Shown here piece by piece: positions 41,713 to 49,725 of a DNA stretch of 64,000 nucleotides (position 1 is the first letter of the stretch; each line of letters begins with the position of its first letter). Made by a program: the position numbers and the translations under genes. A model generated the notes under the pieces. That model had not been told where the DNA came from and made no database searches. It saw nothing but the letters and a program-made list of their open reading frames with translations. Source of the stretch: UBA6244 sp041582875 (GTDB taxonomy: Bacteria > Bacteroidota > Bacteroidia > Bacteroidales > F082); the NCBI GenBank assembly GCA_041582875.1, contig JBFHGX010000004.1, positions 1-64,000 on the forward strand, in the 5' to 3' direction.

Positions 41713-42606
41713 TCAGTCCAGCGAATTTATCAATTTCTTTAACTTATTGCGTGTTTTGGGCACAAATGTCAACGGGACTTCTTGTGGATATGGTCCTATC
41801 CATGGTTTACCCAATTGAAGCACTTCGCTATAAAAAGTACGCGATGTCATTCCCCATTTATTTAAAAACATCCGACTTCCTTTGTTTTTGCGGATGCGCT
41901 TGGTCGATCGCGATCCAAAATGATACACCTTACTTTTTCCAATTCCTTTAAAGATGCGCACCCCAATTGACCATAGCTTCATGGCAAAGTCGGGGTCGCT
42001 GTACATGCCTGGAGAAAACTCAATACTAAAACCGCCAATGACATCCCAAATTTTTGTGTGTACTACACTGGGCGGCCACGAACTTCCTTTCCAGTCCTCC
42101 TTTTCCAGAGACTGATAAGTACTCAACAGAGCTTCCTCCTGGAAATTTTCTGGTGAAGTTCCAAAATCATGTACAATGGCCACATAGTTGGGGTTGTTTA
42201 ATTGTTTAGGCTCGATGAGGGTGGCCGACAAATAAAAATAATCGGTATCCAACTGTTTAATCTCATTGGCCAGATGCAAATCCCAATCAGGACAAGGAAT
42301 CATATCATCATTCATATAAATCATATAATCGTGACGAACCAGCGACCGACAAGCATTTACTGCAAAGCACACGCCCATGTTTTTATTGGCATGAACATAA
42401 TCGATATCGGCTTGCTCTTGCAACCAGTCAATCGTACCATCGCTTCCATCGTTTATAAAAACGATAATTTGATTATTAAAATGAGAGTTTTTGCGTAATC
42501 CAACAATACACAACTTTAAGTATTCCAAACTATTCCATGTTGGAATTACAATGGAAAATTGTTGAGTATTTTTCGATCTGTTTATCTCCGTTAGCCCTTC
42601 GATCAT
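41713..42606 (-). CDS. Family 2 glycosyltransferase
   Basis: A 297-aa GT-A glycosyltransferase. From the ATG at 42606, FSIVIPTWNSLEYLKLCI opens the nucleotide-sugar-binding domain, followed by IIVFINDGSDGTIDWL and the DxD-like metal site in YMIYMNDDMIPCPDW. Further on are WPPSVVHTKIWDVIGGFSIE and an EFSPGMYSDPDFAMKLW region. It has no membrane segment, so it acts at the cytoplasmic side on a lipid- or protein-linked acceptor. First gene of an operon with the lipid kinase and flavoprotein; the shared role is unclear. A -7 element at 42631-42638 excludes the ATG at 42633 as the start. Confidence 0.9.
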   Translation of the reverse strand: MIEGLTEINRSKNTQQFSIVIPTWNSLEYLKLCIVGLRKNSHFNNQIIVFINDGSDGTIDWLQEQADIDYVHANKNMGVCFAVNACRSLVRHDYMIYMNDDMIPCPDWDLHLANEIKQLDTDYFYLSATLIEPKQLNNPNYVAIVHDFGTSPENFQEEALLSTYQSLEKEDWKGSSWPPSVVHTKIWDVIGGFSIEFSPGMYSDPDFAMKLWSIGVRIFKGIGKSKVYHFGSRSTKRIRKNKGSRMFLNKWGMTSRTFYSEVLQLGKPWIGPYPQEVPLTFVPKTRNKLKKLINSLD

Positions 42607-42630
42607 GTAATGAAAACTAAAATTATTTTT

Positions 42631-42638
42631 CAAAGATA
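42631..42638 (-). promoter_or_regulatory. Promoter -7 element for the glycosyltransferase operon
   Basis: Minus strand TATCTTTG, exact TAnnTTTG, 24 nt before the ATG at 42606. Confidence 0.55.
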
Positions 42639-42690
42639 AGGGTTTTTAAATGTCCCATAGCTGTCGTAAAAAAGCTCGTCCCTGAAAAGG

Positions 42691-42720
42691 TTTAATGTTA
42701 AGTGAGTTTACGTACCTTTG
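42691..42720 (+). promoter_or_regulatory. Promoter for the MsbA-like ABC transporter gene
   Basis: TTTA at 42691-42694, an 18-nt gap, then TACCTTTG (exact) at 42713-42720. It would give a leader of about 160 nt before the start at 42886, in which no riboswitch is recognised. Confidence 0.5.
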
Positions 42721-42885
42721 AGCCCGCAAAATGGATTAAAATCGGATGCTGGAGTTACCTTGTTTTTATGTTTCATAAAATAGCAGTAAATCGAAAAATT
42801 ATCAAATATTGACGATAATTATTCAGCGCATTATCACTATTTAAACGACATAAAACAGGTAATCTAATAAATAATAAAAAAACAC

Positions 42886-44706
42886 ATGAAGAAGTTTTAT
42901 CGAATACTGGCCTATGTAAAACCTGAGCTACCTTATGCTGGATTAAATGTACTGTTCAACCTGCTCACCATTGTTTTTTCACTGTTTTCATTTGCCTTAC
43001 TTATTCCCTTTTTAAACCTGCTTTTCGGTATTGATGACTTGGTAACTACAAAACCTGAACTGGTTTTTAATACCAAATCGTTGTTAAATTATCTCAACTA
43101 CCAAATCAGTAGTATAATTGTCTCCAATGGAAAAATAACAGCGCTTGTATACATTTGTATTGTATTGATGTCGTCTTTCTTTCTGCGCAACTTAACCCGT
43201 TTTTTGTCGATGTATTTTATGGCCAATGTTCGTATTGGTGCCATCAAAGGTATTCGCAATGCCATTTATAACAAACTGCTTATCTTACCTTTGTCATTTT
43301 TCTCGAAAAATAAAAAGGGAGACATCATTGCGCGTGTGACCACGGATGTTCAGGAGGTTGAATTTTCGATCATGAATTCATTGGAAATGCTGATTCGCGA
43401 CCCCATCACCATTATTGCCTACGTAGCGTTTTTATTGAGCATGAGTCCGCAACTCACCCTTTTTGTGATGGTTATTTTACCCATTACGGGGATAATTATC
43501 GGTCAGATTGGAAAAAGTCTGCGCAAGCAATCGAAAATTGGCCAAACTAAATTTGCCGGCTTACTCTCCAACATCGAGGAAACCATTTCGGGCTTGCGTA
43601 TCATTAAGGCATTTAACGCCATCAATTACTCCAAGAAAAAATTCACCGATCAAAACGAAGATTTTTCCAAATTACTCATCTGGATTTACCGTCGTCGCGA
43701 CCTTTCTTCGCCCATGAGCGAATTTCTTTCTTCAGTAGTCATCATTGTTGTATTGTGGTTTGGTGGACAAATGGTGCTCGCCGATAGTCCTACCATTCAG
43801 GCTGCCGACTTTATTACCTACATTGTTGTTTTTTCGCAAATTATACCTCCGGCCAAAACCTTTGCACAAGGATACTACAACATCCAAAAAGGAATTGCTT
43901 CTGCCGAGCGTATTTTTGAAGTATTGGATGCTGAAGAAATTATTGAAGAAAAACCAAACGCCATTTCTGTTAAAGGATTCGAAAAATGCATAGAATACCA
44001 GCATGTCTTCTTTAAATACGATAATGAATACATCCTAAAAGATGTCAATTTAAAGATTGAAAAAGGAAAAATGATTGCCTTAGTAGGTGAATCAGGAGGT
44101 GGAAAATCCACCATGGTTGATTTGCTTCCCCGATTTTATGATGTTGCAGAAGGCAGCCTGATGATCGACGGAATAAACATCAAAGACCTGCGCATTGATG
44201 ACACACGGGGATTGATGGGAATTGTTTCACAAGAAAGCATTTTGTTTAATGATAGCATCTTCAATAACATCGCTTTCGGACGGAAAAATGTTACCGAAGA
44301 AGAAGTTATTCATGCTGCCAAAGTAGCCAACGCACACGAATTCATCTTGGAATCAGAAAACGGATACGACACCAATATTGGAGATCGTGGAGTTAAACTT
44401 TCAGGTGGTCAGCGACAGCGTTTGAGCATTGCCAGAGCTGTATTGGCTAATCCGCCGGTACTCATTCTCGATGAAGCTACTTCTTCATTGGATACCGAAT
44501 CGGAAAAACTGGTGCAAAACGCTTTGTTTAATGTTATGAAGGACCGCACAACTGTAGTCATTGCCCATAGATTATCGACCATTCAGCATGCCGATGAAAT
44601 TATCGTACTTAAAAAAGGTGAAATTGTGGAACGCGGCACCCACGATGAATTGCTTAAATTAGAAGGTACCTATAAACGATTGCAAGATTTACAAACGTTT
44701 AAATAA
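42886..44706 (+). CDS. ABC transporter ATP-binding/permease protein, MsbA-like
   Basis: A 606-aa half-transporter with an N-terminal six-helix type 1 exporter domain (about 15-325) and a C-terminal ATPase. The coupling region reads GDIIARVTTDVQEVE; Walker A is GESGGGKST near residues 401-409; Q-loop GIVSQESILFND; signature LSGGQRQRLSIARA near 505-518; Walker B VLILDEATSSLDT; switch His in VVIAHRLST. The family exports lipids (MsbA, lipid A core), drugs or peptides; for a Bacteroidota gene not next to lpx genes, lipid flipping is likely but unproven. It functions as a homodimer. It ends at a bidirectional terminator facing thrA. Confidence 0.92.
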   Translation: MKKFYRILAYVKPELPYAGLNVLFNLLTIVFSLFSFALLIPFLNLLFGIDDLVTTKPELVFNTKSLLNYLNYQISSIIVSNGKITALVYICIVLMSSFFLRNLTRFLSMYFMANVRIGAIKGIRNAIYNKLLILPLSFFSKNKKGDIIARVTTDVQEVEFSIMNSLEMLIRDPITIIAYVAFLLSMSPQLTLFVMVILPITGIIIGQIGKSLRKQSKIGQTKFAGLLSNIEETISGLRIIKAFNAINYSKKKFTDQNEDFSKLLIWIYRRRDLSSPMSEFLSSVVIIVVLWFGGQMVLADSPTIQAADFITYIVVFSQIIPPAKTFAQGYYNIQKGIASAERIFEVLDAEEIIEEKPNAISVKGFEKCIEYQHVFFKYDNEYILKDVNLKIEKGKMIALVGESGGGKSTMVDLLPRFYDVAEGSLMIDGINIKDLRIDDTRGLMGIVSQESILFNDSIFNNIAFGRKNVTEEEVIHAAKVANAHEFILESENGYDTNIGDRGVKLSGGQRQRLSIARAVLANPPVLILDEATSSLDTESEKLVQNALFNVMKDRTTVVIAHRLSTIQHADEIIVLKKGEIVERGTHDELLKLEGTYKRLQDLQTFK

Positions 44707-44720
44707 ATCTATTCTGATAA

Positions 44721-44752
44721 AAGAAGAAAGGAAACGAATTGTCTTTCTTCTT
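44721..44752. terminator. Bidirectional stem-loop between ABC transporter and thrA
   Basis: AAGAAGAAAG (44721-44730) pairs with CTTTCTTCTT (44743-44752). It lies between two convergent stops (44706 and 44759). T-run is short, so strength is moderate. Confidence 0.55.
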
Positions 44753-44758
44753 TCTTCC

Positions 44759-47152
44759 TCAAATCCTGCTTCCAACTCTAAGCAAATCAGCATAAACCCC
44801 TCGGGCAGTCACCTGTGCACCGGCACCGGCACCCTGTATGACGATGGGATTATCCCCATAACCTTTGGTGTATATTTCGAATATTGAATCAGATCCGGTA
44901 ACGTTACCCAGGGGAGAATGTGCGGCCACCTGTTTCAATTCAACTCTTAAATGTCCATCCACAGAAAGCTCACCTAAATACCTGAATACTTTATCACTCG
45001 GCAATTTTTCCAATAAAGAACTATAGTGTTGATCTAATTGAGGGAATTGCTTTTCGAAATCCTCCCAAGTTTGAATACTCAACATCTCATCCGGAATTAA
45101 ATTGGCAATTTGAACATCCGAGAACTCTTTCTGCATTCCAATTTCACGAGCCAAAATCAACAACTTGCGTGCAACATCATTGCCCGATAAATCTTCTCGT
45201 GGATCTGGTTCAGTAAACCCCTTGGTTTTCGCTTGATTTAAAATATTTGAAAAAGAGTCCTTTCTTAACGAGAAATGATTGAAAATATAACTTAATGAAC
45301 CGCTAAAAACACCCTTAATTTTTTCGATTTCCTCGCCAGACAAATGCAACAACCGAAGGGTGTCAATTAATGGTAATCCAGCACCCACATTGGTCTCGTA
45401 TAAAAACGATTTACCCTTTTTATTCAGTTCTGTACGCAAATTTTGATAAAAAGTGTAATCCATAGAATTACCCAATTTGTTGGAAGCGATGATGTCGAAT
45501 CCGTTTTTCACGAATTCGAAATAGGAGTAAACTACTGTACTTGACGCCGTATTATCCACAATTACTAAATTTTCAAGTCCACTTTCATGAATGCGCTTAA
45601 TTATTTCATTATTAGATACATTCACCTCACTTTTAGCCAACTCATTGCGCCAATTAACATCAACCCCATCAGGCTGAAAAAGAAAATGCTGTGAATCAAC
45701 AACTCCAACAATGTTTAATTTCAAATTGCGTTTTTCAATAATTTCTTCTCTGGTTTCCAACACCTGATCGATTAGAGTGCCGCCTACCGTTCCCTTGCCA
45801 AAGGCAAGTACATTCAATATCTTGTTCACTCCAAACACATGGTTGTGAACTACATTTACAGCTTTTTTCAAATCATTATTCGAAACCACCAATGAAATGT
45901 GCTCGCCATTTATTGAATTATTGATCAGATACATCCAAATTCTGTTCTTTCTTAATCCGGCGATGGCTTTTTCCAGGGCAAAATTATGTCTGCCGATAAT
46001 TGCCACGATAGCCAAATCAGAATTCACATCCACTTTCGAAACGTCGTTATGATTGATTTCAAATGAGAACTCCTTTTCAAGGGTTTCTTTGGCCAAAAGG
46101 GCATCTCTTTGATTTACAATGAACCCAATCCCTCGCTCAGAAGATGCCTGAGAAATCATACGTACGCTAATCGACTTACGGCTCAACGCGGAAAATATTC
46201 TGGCATCAATGCCCACTTTTCCCATCAACCCTCTACCTTCAATGCTGACAAGAGAAACATCTTTAATAAGTGAGACTGCCTTTATTCCTTTACCTGCTCC
46301 CAAATCGTTTACAGTTGTACCAGGCAATTCAGGCTTGAATGTGTTTAGAATTCGAATGGGAATTTTCTTCTCTATTAACGGAAAGATGGTTTTGGCATGC
46401 AAAATATTGGCACCAAAATTGGCCAGTTCATTAGCTTCACGATAAGTTAAACTTGAAATTCGTTTTGCTGATTTCACCAAAGCAGGATCCGCCGTGTAAA
46501 TTCCGTCAATATCAGTCCAGTTTTGAACTTCAGCAGCATTACAATACTGAGCCAAGAGTGTGGCAGTATAATTGCTTCCATTTCGTCCAAGTGTGGTAGT
46601 AACGCCTTGTAAATTACTGGCAATAAACCCGGTAACAACCGGAATAGCACCAATGGGTAATTTTTTAAATAATTCCTTTACTCTCGTTTCAGACTTTTGG
46701 TGTAGCACCTTAAATGGCTCATCTCCTGTTGTTTTGATAAGTTCACGTGCATCTACAAAAACGGCGTTTAATCCCTTTTGACGTAACAAATGTACCACTG
46801 TTTGAGCGCTAATCAATTCTCCAAATGCTAAAACTCTATCTTTAACAGAGGTACTATATTCACCTAAAAGGCCAACCGCATTAAGTATTTGACGCAATGC
46901 TTCAAGTTCATTTTGCAAAGATATTTTACTGCAAACATCAGATTGATATTGAATAAATTGCCGAAGCGCTTCCTGATACGAAAGACCACTAGCTGCCAAC
47001 TCCAATAAGTTTTCAAGCTCGTCAGTGGCTTTACCTCTGGCTGAAACAACCACCATGATGGGATGGTTACTCTCTTTGGTAATAATGGACAAACTATTTT
47101 GGATTCCCAATCCATTGGAAAGAGATTTACCGCCAAATTTTAAAATTTTCAT
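44759..47152 (-). CDS. thrA: Bifunctional aspartate kinase / homoserine dehydrogenase
   Basis: A 797-aa fusion catalysing the first and third steps from aspartate to homoserine, precursor of threonine and methionine. The aspartokinase part (about 1-280) opens MKILKFGGKSLSNGLGI and has VTGFIASNLQGVTTTLGRNG; two ACT domains (about 295-445) follow, usual sites of feedback control (SIEGRGLMGKVGIDARIFSA). The dehydrogenase part (about 455-797) has the NAD(P)-binding NVLAFGKGTVGGTLIDQ, then KLGNSMDYTFYQNL, FLYETNVGAGLPLIDTLR and LRKDSFSNILNQAKTKGFTE, with EPDPREDLSGNDVARKL. The family's usual first motif KFGGTS is KFGGKS here. It is the last gene of the SAM-controlled metZ-metX-thrA operon, 17 nt after metX. 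Confidence 0.95.
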   Translation of the reverse strand: MKILKFGGKSLSNGLGIQNSLSIITKESNHPIMVVVSARGKATDELENLLELAASGLSYQEALRQFIQYQSDVCSKISLQNELEALRQILNAVGLLGEYSTSVKDRVLAFGELISAQTVVHLLRQKGLNAVFVDARELIKTTGDEPFKVLHQKSETRVKELFKKLPIGAIPVVTGFIASNLQGVTTTLGRNGSNYTATLLAQYCNAAEVQNWTDIDGIYTADPALVKSAKRISSLTYREANELANFGANILHAKTIFPLIEKKIPIRILNTFKPELPGTTVNDLGAGKGIKAVSLIKDVSLVSIEGRGLMGKVGIDARIFSALSRKSISVRMISQASSERGIGFIVNQRDALLAKETLEKEFSFEINHNDVSKVDVNSDLAIVAIIGRHNFALEKAIAGLRKNRIWMYLINNSINGEHISLVVSNNDLKKAVNVVHNHVFGVNKILNVLAFGKGTVGGTLIDQVLETREEIIEKRNLKLNIVGVVDSQHFLFQPDGVDVNWRNELAKSEVNVSNNEIIKRIHESGLENLVIVDNTASSTVVYSYFEFVKNGFDIIASNKLGNSMDYTFYQNLRTELNKKGKSFLYETNVGAGLPLIDTLRLLHLSGEEIEKIKGVFSGSLSYIFNHFSLRKDSFSNILNQAKTKGFTEPDPREDLSGNDVARKLLILAREIGMQKEFSDVQIANLIPDEMLSIQTWEDFEKQFPQLDQHYSSLLEKLPSDKVFRYLGELSVDGHLRVELKQVAAHSPLGNVTGSDSIFEIYTKGYGDNPIVIQGAGAGAQVTARGVYADLLRVGSRI

Positions 47153-47169
47153 AGAAAAAATGTTTAAGA

Positions 47170-48180
47170 TTATACATAAGGTAAAATAACTTGAGCAATC
47201 TGGTCTCCTTCTATTAGAAAGCCATCATGACCATACTCGGAATGAACAACATGGTATTCAGCATATCTCATGTGATCAGCCATGAATTTTTGCTCTGAAG
47301 GCGGGACAAGTCTATCGGTGCTCAATGAAATCACCATTGAAGGAATAGTTATACTTTCAAGCACTTTAACTACTCCCCCTCGATCACGTCCGATATTATG
47401 ACTATCGAGACATTTGGTTAAAAACCAATAACTATGGGCATGAAATCGATTGACCAACTTGTCGCCTTGATATTGAATATAGGAAGCTGCTTTAAAATTT
47501 TCTATTCGCTCATCCTCATCAGTTTGCAAATCCACATAAGCCTCATATGTGCGGTAGGTGAGTAAACCAATAGCACGGGCAGCTTTTAAACCGGAATTTC
47601 CTGAATCAGACTTATTTTCATACAAGGTTTGATCGGCCAAGAGTGCTAGTCGTTGACTTTCGTGAATGGCGATACTCCAAGCAGTTTCTTTGACAGAGGT
47701 GGCAATTAGCGTCAGACGACTGATGTTTCCTTTGTACATCAGAGAAAATTCCAAGGCCTGAAAACCGCCAAAGGAACCACCTATAACCATCTTAATCTGT
47801 GTAATGTTTAATTTTTCAACTAATCTCAAATGCAGTTGTACCACATCACGGACAGTAAATTGCGGAAAAGTCATCCCAAAGGGTTCTCCTGTATGGATAT
47901 TTTTACTCCGGGGTCCGGTAGTTCCATATACCGATCCCAACACATTGGCACAAACAATAAAATGTTTATCAGGACTAATAGTTTTACCAGATCCTACCAA
48001 ACTCGGCCACCAATCTACCACATCTGAGTTGGCAGTTAATGCATGAAATACCCATATTACATTGTCCCTATTTGGATTAAAATTTCCATAGGTATGATAG
48101 GCAATGGTTGGATTATTTATAATATTTCCTGATTCCAACTCAAAAGGCTCTTCCAGGGTTAATGTTTTTAAGAGATTCAT
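47170..48180 (-). CDS. metX: Homoserine O-acetyltransferase, MetX type
   Basis: A 336-aa alpha/beta-hydrolase enzyme that acylates the homoserine hydroxyl, the committed step to methionine. The oxyanion/N-terminal part shows NVIWVFHALTANSDVVDWWP and TGPRSKNIHTGEPFGMTFP; the nucleophile elbow is VIGGSFGGFQALE; the Asp is in SLSTDRLVPPSEQ and the His in EYGHDGFLIE. MetX proteins can use acetyl- or succinyl-CoA, so the acyl donor is not certain. The start overlaps the metZ stop by 4 nt, implying translational coupling. thrA follows after 17 nt. Confidence 0.94.
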   Translation of the reverse strand: MNLLKTLTLEEPFELESGNIINNPTIAYHTYGNFNPNRDNVIWVFHALTANSDVVDWWPSLVGSGKTISPDKHFIVCANVLGSVYGTTGPRSKNIHTGEPFGMTFPQFTVRDVVQLHLRLVEKLNITQIKMVIGGSFGGFQALEFSLMYKGNISRLTLIATSVKETAWSIAIHESQRLALLADQTLYENKSDSGNSGLKAARAIGLLTYRTYEAYVDLQTDEDERIENFKAASYIQYQGDKLVNRFHAHSYWFLTKCLDSHNIGRDRGGVVKVLESITIPSMVISLSTDRLVPPSEQKFMADHMRYAEYHVVHSEYGHDGFLIEGDQIAQVILPYV

Positions 48181-49352
48181 AGCCTACTATTTTTTAATGC
48201 TTGTTCAATATCAGATATGATGTCGTCAATATGTTCCAGTCCAACAGAAAACCGCAACATACCCGGCGTTATTCCCAAACTCAATTGCACCTCTGGAGCT
48301 ACTTTACTGTGCGTAGTACTTGCGGGATGAGTTGCAATGCTTCGCGTGTCGCCCAAATTGGCAGTGATAGAATGTAGTTCAAGCGCATTTAGAAACTTCC
48401 GCCCTCGATCAAGCCCACCTTTTACAACACAGGAAACCAGGCCTCCTCCCTGCTTCATCTGCTTTTTAGCCAGTTCATATTGCTCAAAAGAAGGCAAATG
48501 TGGATAAACAACTTTTTCAATATCAGGATGCTCTTCGAGATATTTTGCCAAGCTCAGGGCATTACTACAATGGCGATCCATACGAACGGCAAGCGTTTCC
48601 AAACTTTTTGATAACAACCAGGCGTTAAAAGGTGAAAGTGATGGTCCTGATTTTTGAATAAACTGAGCACAGATCTCTATTTTCGTCTTTGAACCCACAA
48701 TAACACCCCCAAGTACACGACCTTGTCCATCGATATATTTGGTAGCCGAATGCACCACAAGGTCGGCTCCAAAAGACAAAGGTTGCTGCAAATAGGGAGT
48801 TGCAAAACAGTTGTCCACCACCAATATGGCTCCCTTTTGGTGGCACAATTCAGCCAAGTATTTCAAATCGATCAAATCCAAAGTGGGATTGGCCGGAGTT
48901 TCAACAAAAACCATTTTAGTGTTGGGATGAAAAGCATTTGTCCATGCTCGCATATCTTTAATCCCTACAAATTCATGCTCAATTCCCCAATTAGGAAGAA
49001 TATTTTCGATCAAATGACGTGAACTTCCAAAAATAGAAGAAGAGGCCAACAAATGGTCTCCTGTTTTTAGCAAGGCACCAAAAACAGAAAATATCGCAGC
49101 CATTCCGGTTGCTGTTGAAATGCCGGATTCAGCTCCTTCGAGCAATGCCATTTTTTCGGCGAACTCATCTGAATTGGGATTGGCTACACGTGAATAATAA
49201 TAGCCATCGCGTTGATTGGCAAATATTTCAGCTCCTTCCTCAGCAGAATCGAAAGCATAACTGGATGTAAGATAAATGGGGGCAGAATGTTCTTTAAACT
49301 GACTGACTGCCAGTTGTGTACGAATAGCTAAAGTTTCAAAATGTGTTTTCAT
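48177..49352 (-). CDS. metZ: O-acyl-homoserine sulfhydrylase, MetZ type
   Basis: A 391-aa PLP enzyme of the Cys/Met metabolism family that forms homocysteine (or cystathionine) from O-acylhomoserine. The N-terminus is MKTHFETLAIRTQ; the PLP lysine is in LVVHSATKYIDGQGRVLGG; others are DGYYYSRVANPNSDEFAEKM, FVETPANPTLDLIDL and RSIATHPASTTHS. The DGQGR after the lysine fits MetZ better than cystathionine gamma-synthase. The frame is open upstream to 49469, but that region is the SAM-I riboswitch, so 49352 is the start. A hairpin of the leader ends directly at this ATG. First gene of the operon. Confidence 0.93.
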   Translation of the reverse strand: MKTHFETLAIRTQLAVSQFKEHSAPIYLTSSYAFDSAEEGAEIFANQRDGYYYSRVANPNSDEFAEKMALLEGAESGISTATGMAAIFSVFGALLKTGDHLLASSSIFGSSRHLIENILPNWGIEHEFVGIKDMRAWTNAFHPNTKMVFVETPANPTLDLIDLKYLAELCHQKGAILVVDNCFATPYLQQPLSFGADLVVHSATKYIDGQGRVLGGVIVGSKTKIEICAQFIQKSGPSLSPFNAWLLSKSLETLAVRMDRHCSNALSLAKYLEEHPDIEKVVYPHLPSFEQYELAKKQMKQGGGLVSCVVKGGLDRGRKFLNALELHSITANLGDTRSIATHPASTTHSKVAPEVQLSLGITPGMLRFSVGLEHIDDIISDIEQALKNSRL

Positions 49353-49354
49353 GG

Positions 49355-49391
49355 CCGACTTTTTAATTTTTATTAAAATCAAGAAAGCCGG
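49355..49391 (-). promoter_or_regulatory. Hairpin abutting the metZ start codon (possible expression platform)
   Basis: On the minus strand CCGGCT pairs with AGTCGG (one G-U) and TTTTAAT with ATTAAAA around an AAA loop; the 3' arm ends 2-3 nt before the ATG at 49352. No terminator-type stem with T-run is seen in the 100 nt below the aptamer, so control of translation is suggested. Confidence 0.4.
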
Positions 49392-49454
49392 AAAACACCT
49401 GTATAAACTACATCGACGGGCTATACACAAAAACAATTGAAAATAGCAGTGTGA

Positions 49455-49560
49455 TTTATCTTTCTTCATGAAAATGAAGCAGGAATTAGCACCTACTGAT
49501 GTATTACCATCAGGGTTGCTAAGGTTTCAACGGGCCTTACCCTCCACCTTTCTTGATAAA
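49455..49560 (-). ncRNA. SAM-I (S-box) riboswitch
   Basis: Read on the minus strand, the P1 strands are TTTATC (complement at 49555-49560) and GATAAA (complement at 49455-49460). Between them are the conserved S-box elements: AAGAAAGGTGGAGGG, GGCCCGTTGAAACC, AGCAACC and GGTGCTAATTCCTGC, in the standard order and spacing. SAM-I riboswitches turn methionine genes off when S-adenosylmethionine is abundant. It sits about 100 nt above metZ and controls metZ-metX-thrA. Confidence 0.95.
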
Positions 49561-49581
49561 TGAATTGTTAAGAACGTTTTG

Positions 49582-49589
49582 CAAACATA
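49582..49589 (-). promoter_or_regulatory. Promoter -7 element for the metZ-metX-thrA operon
   Basis: Minus strand TATGTTTG, exact TAnnTTTG. Transcription would begin about 10-15 nt before the riboswitch, a very coherent arrangement. Confidence 0.65.
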
Positions 49590-49694
49590 GAGATTTTTAT
49601 ACCAATATTAACAACGTTGAAATATGCTATTTTTTATTCATTCAAAAAATGGTAACAAGCAAATTTTAACAAGGACTTTCAATTCAATTGTTTA

Positions 49695-49702
49695 TACCTT
49701 TG
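49695..49702 (+). promoter_or_regulatory. Promoter -7 element for the M3 peptidase gene
   Basis: TACCTTTG, exact TAnnTTTG, 23 nt before the ATG at 49726. Confidence 0.55.
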
Positions 49703-49725
49703 CTCGCAATTAAAACCAATTTGAA

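Noticed and set aside
49353..49469. N-terminal extension of metZ by 39 codons
   Set aside because: The extension overlaps the 3' part of the SAM-I riboswitch and its leader, so it is untranslated.
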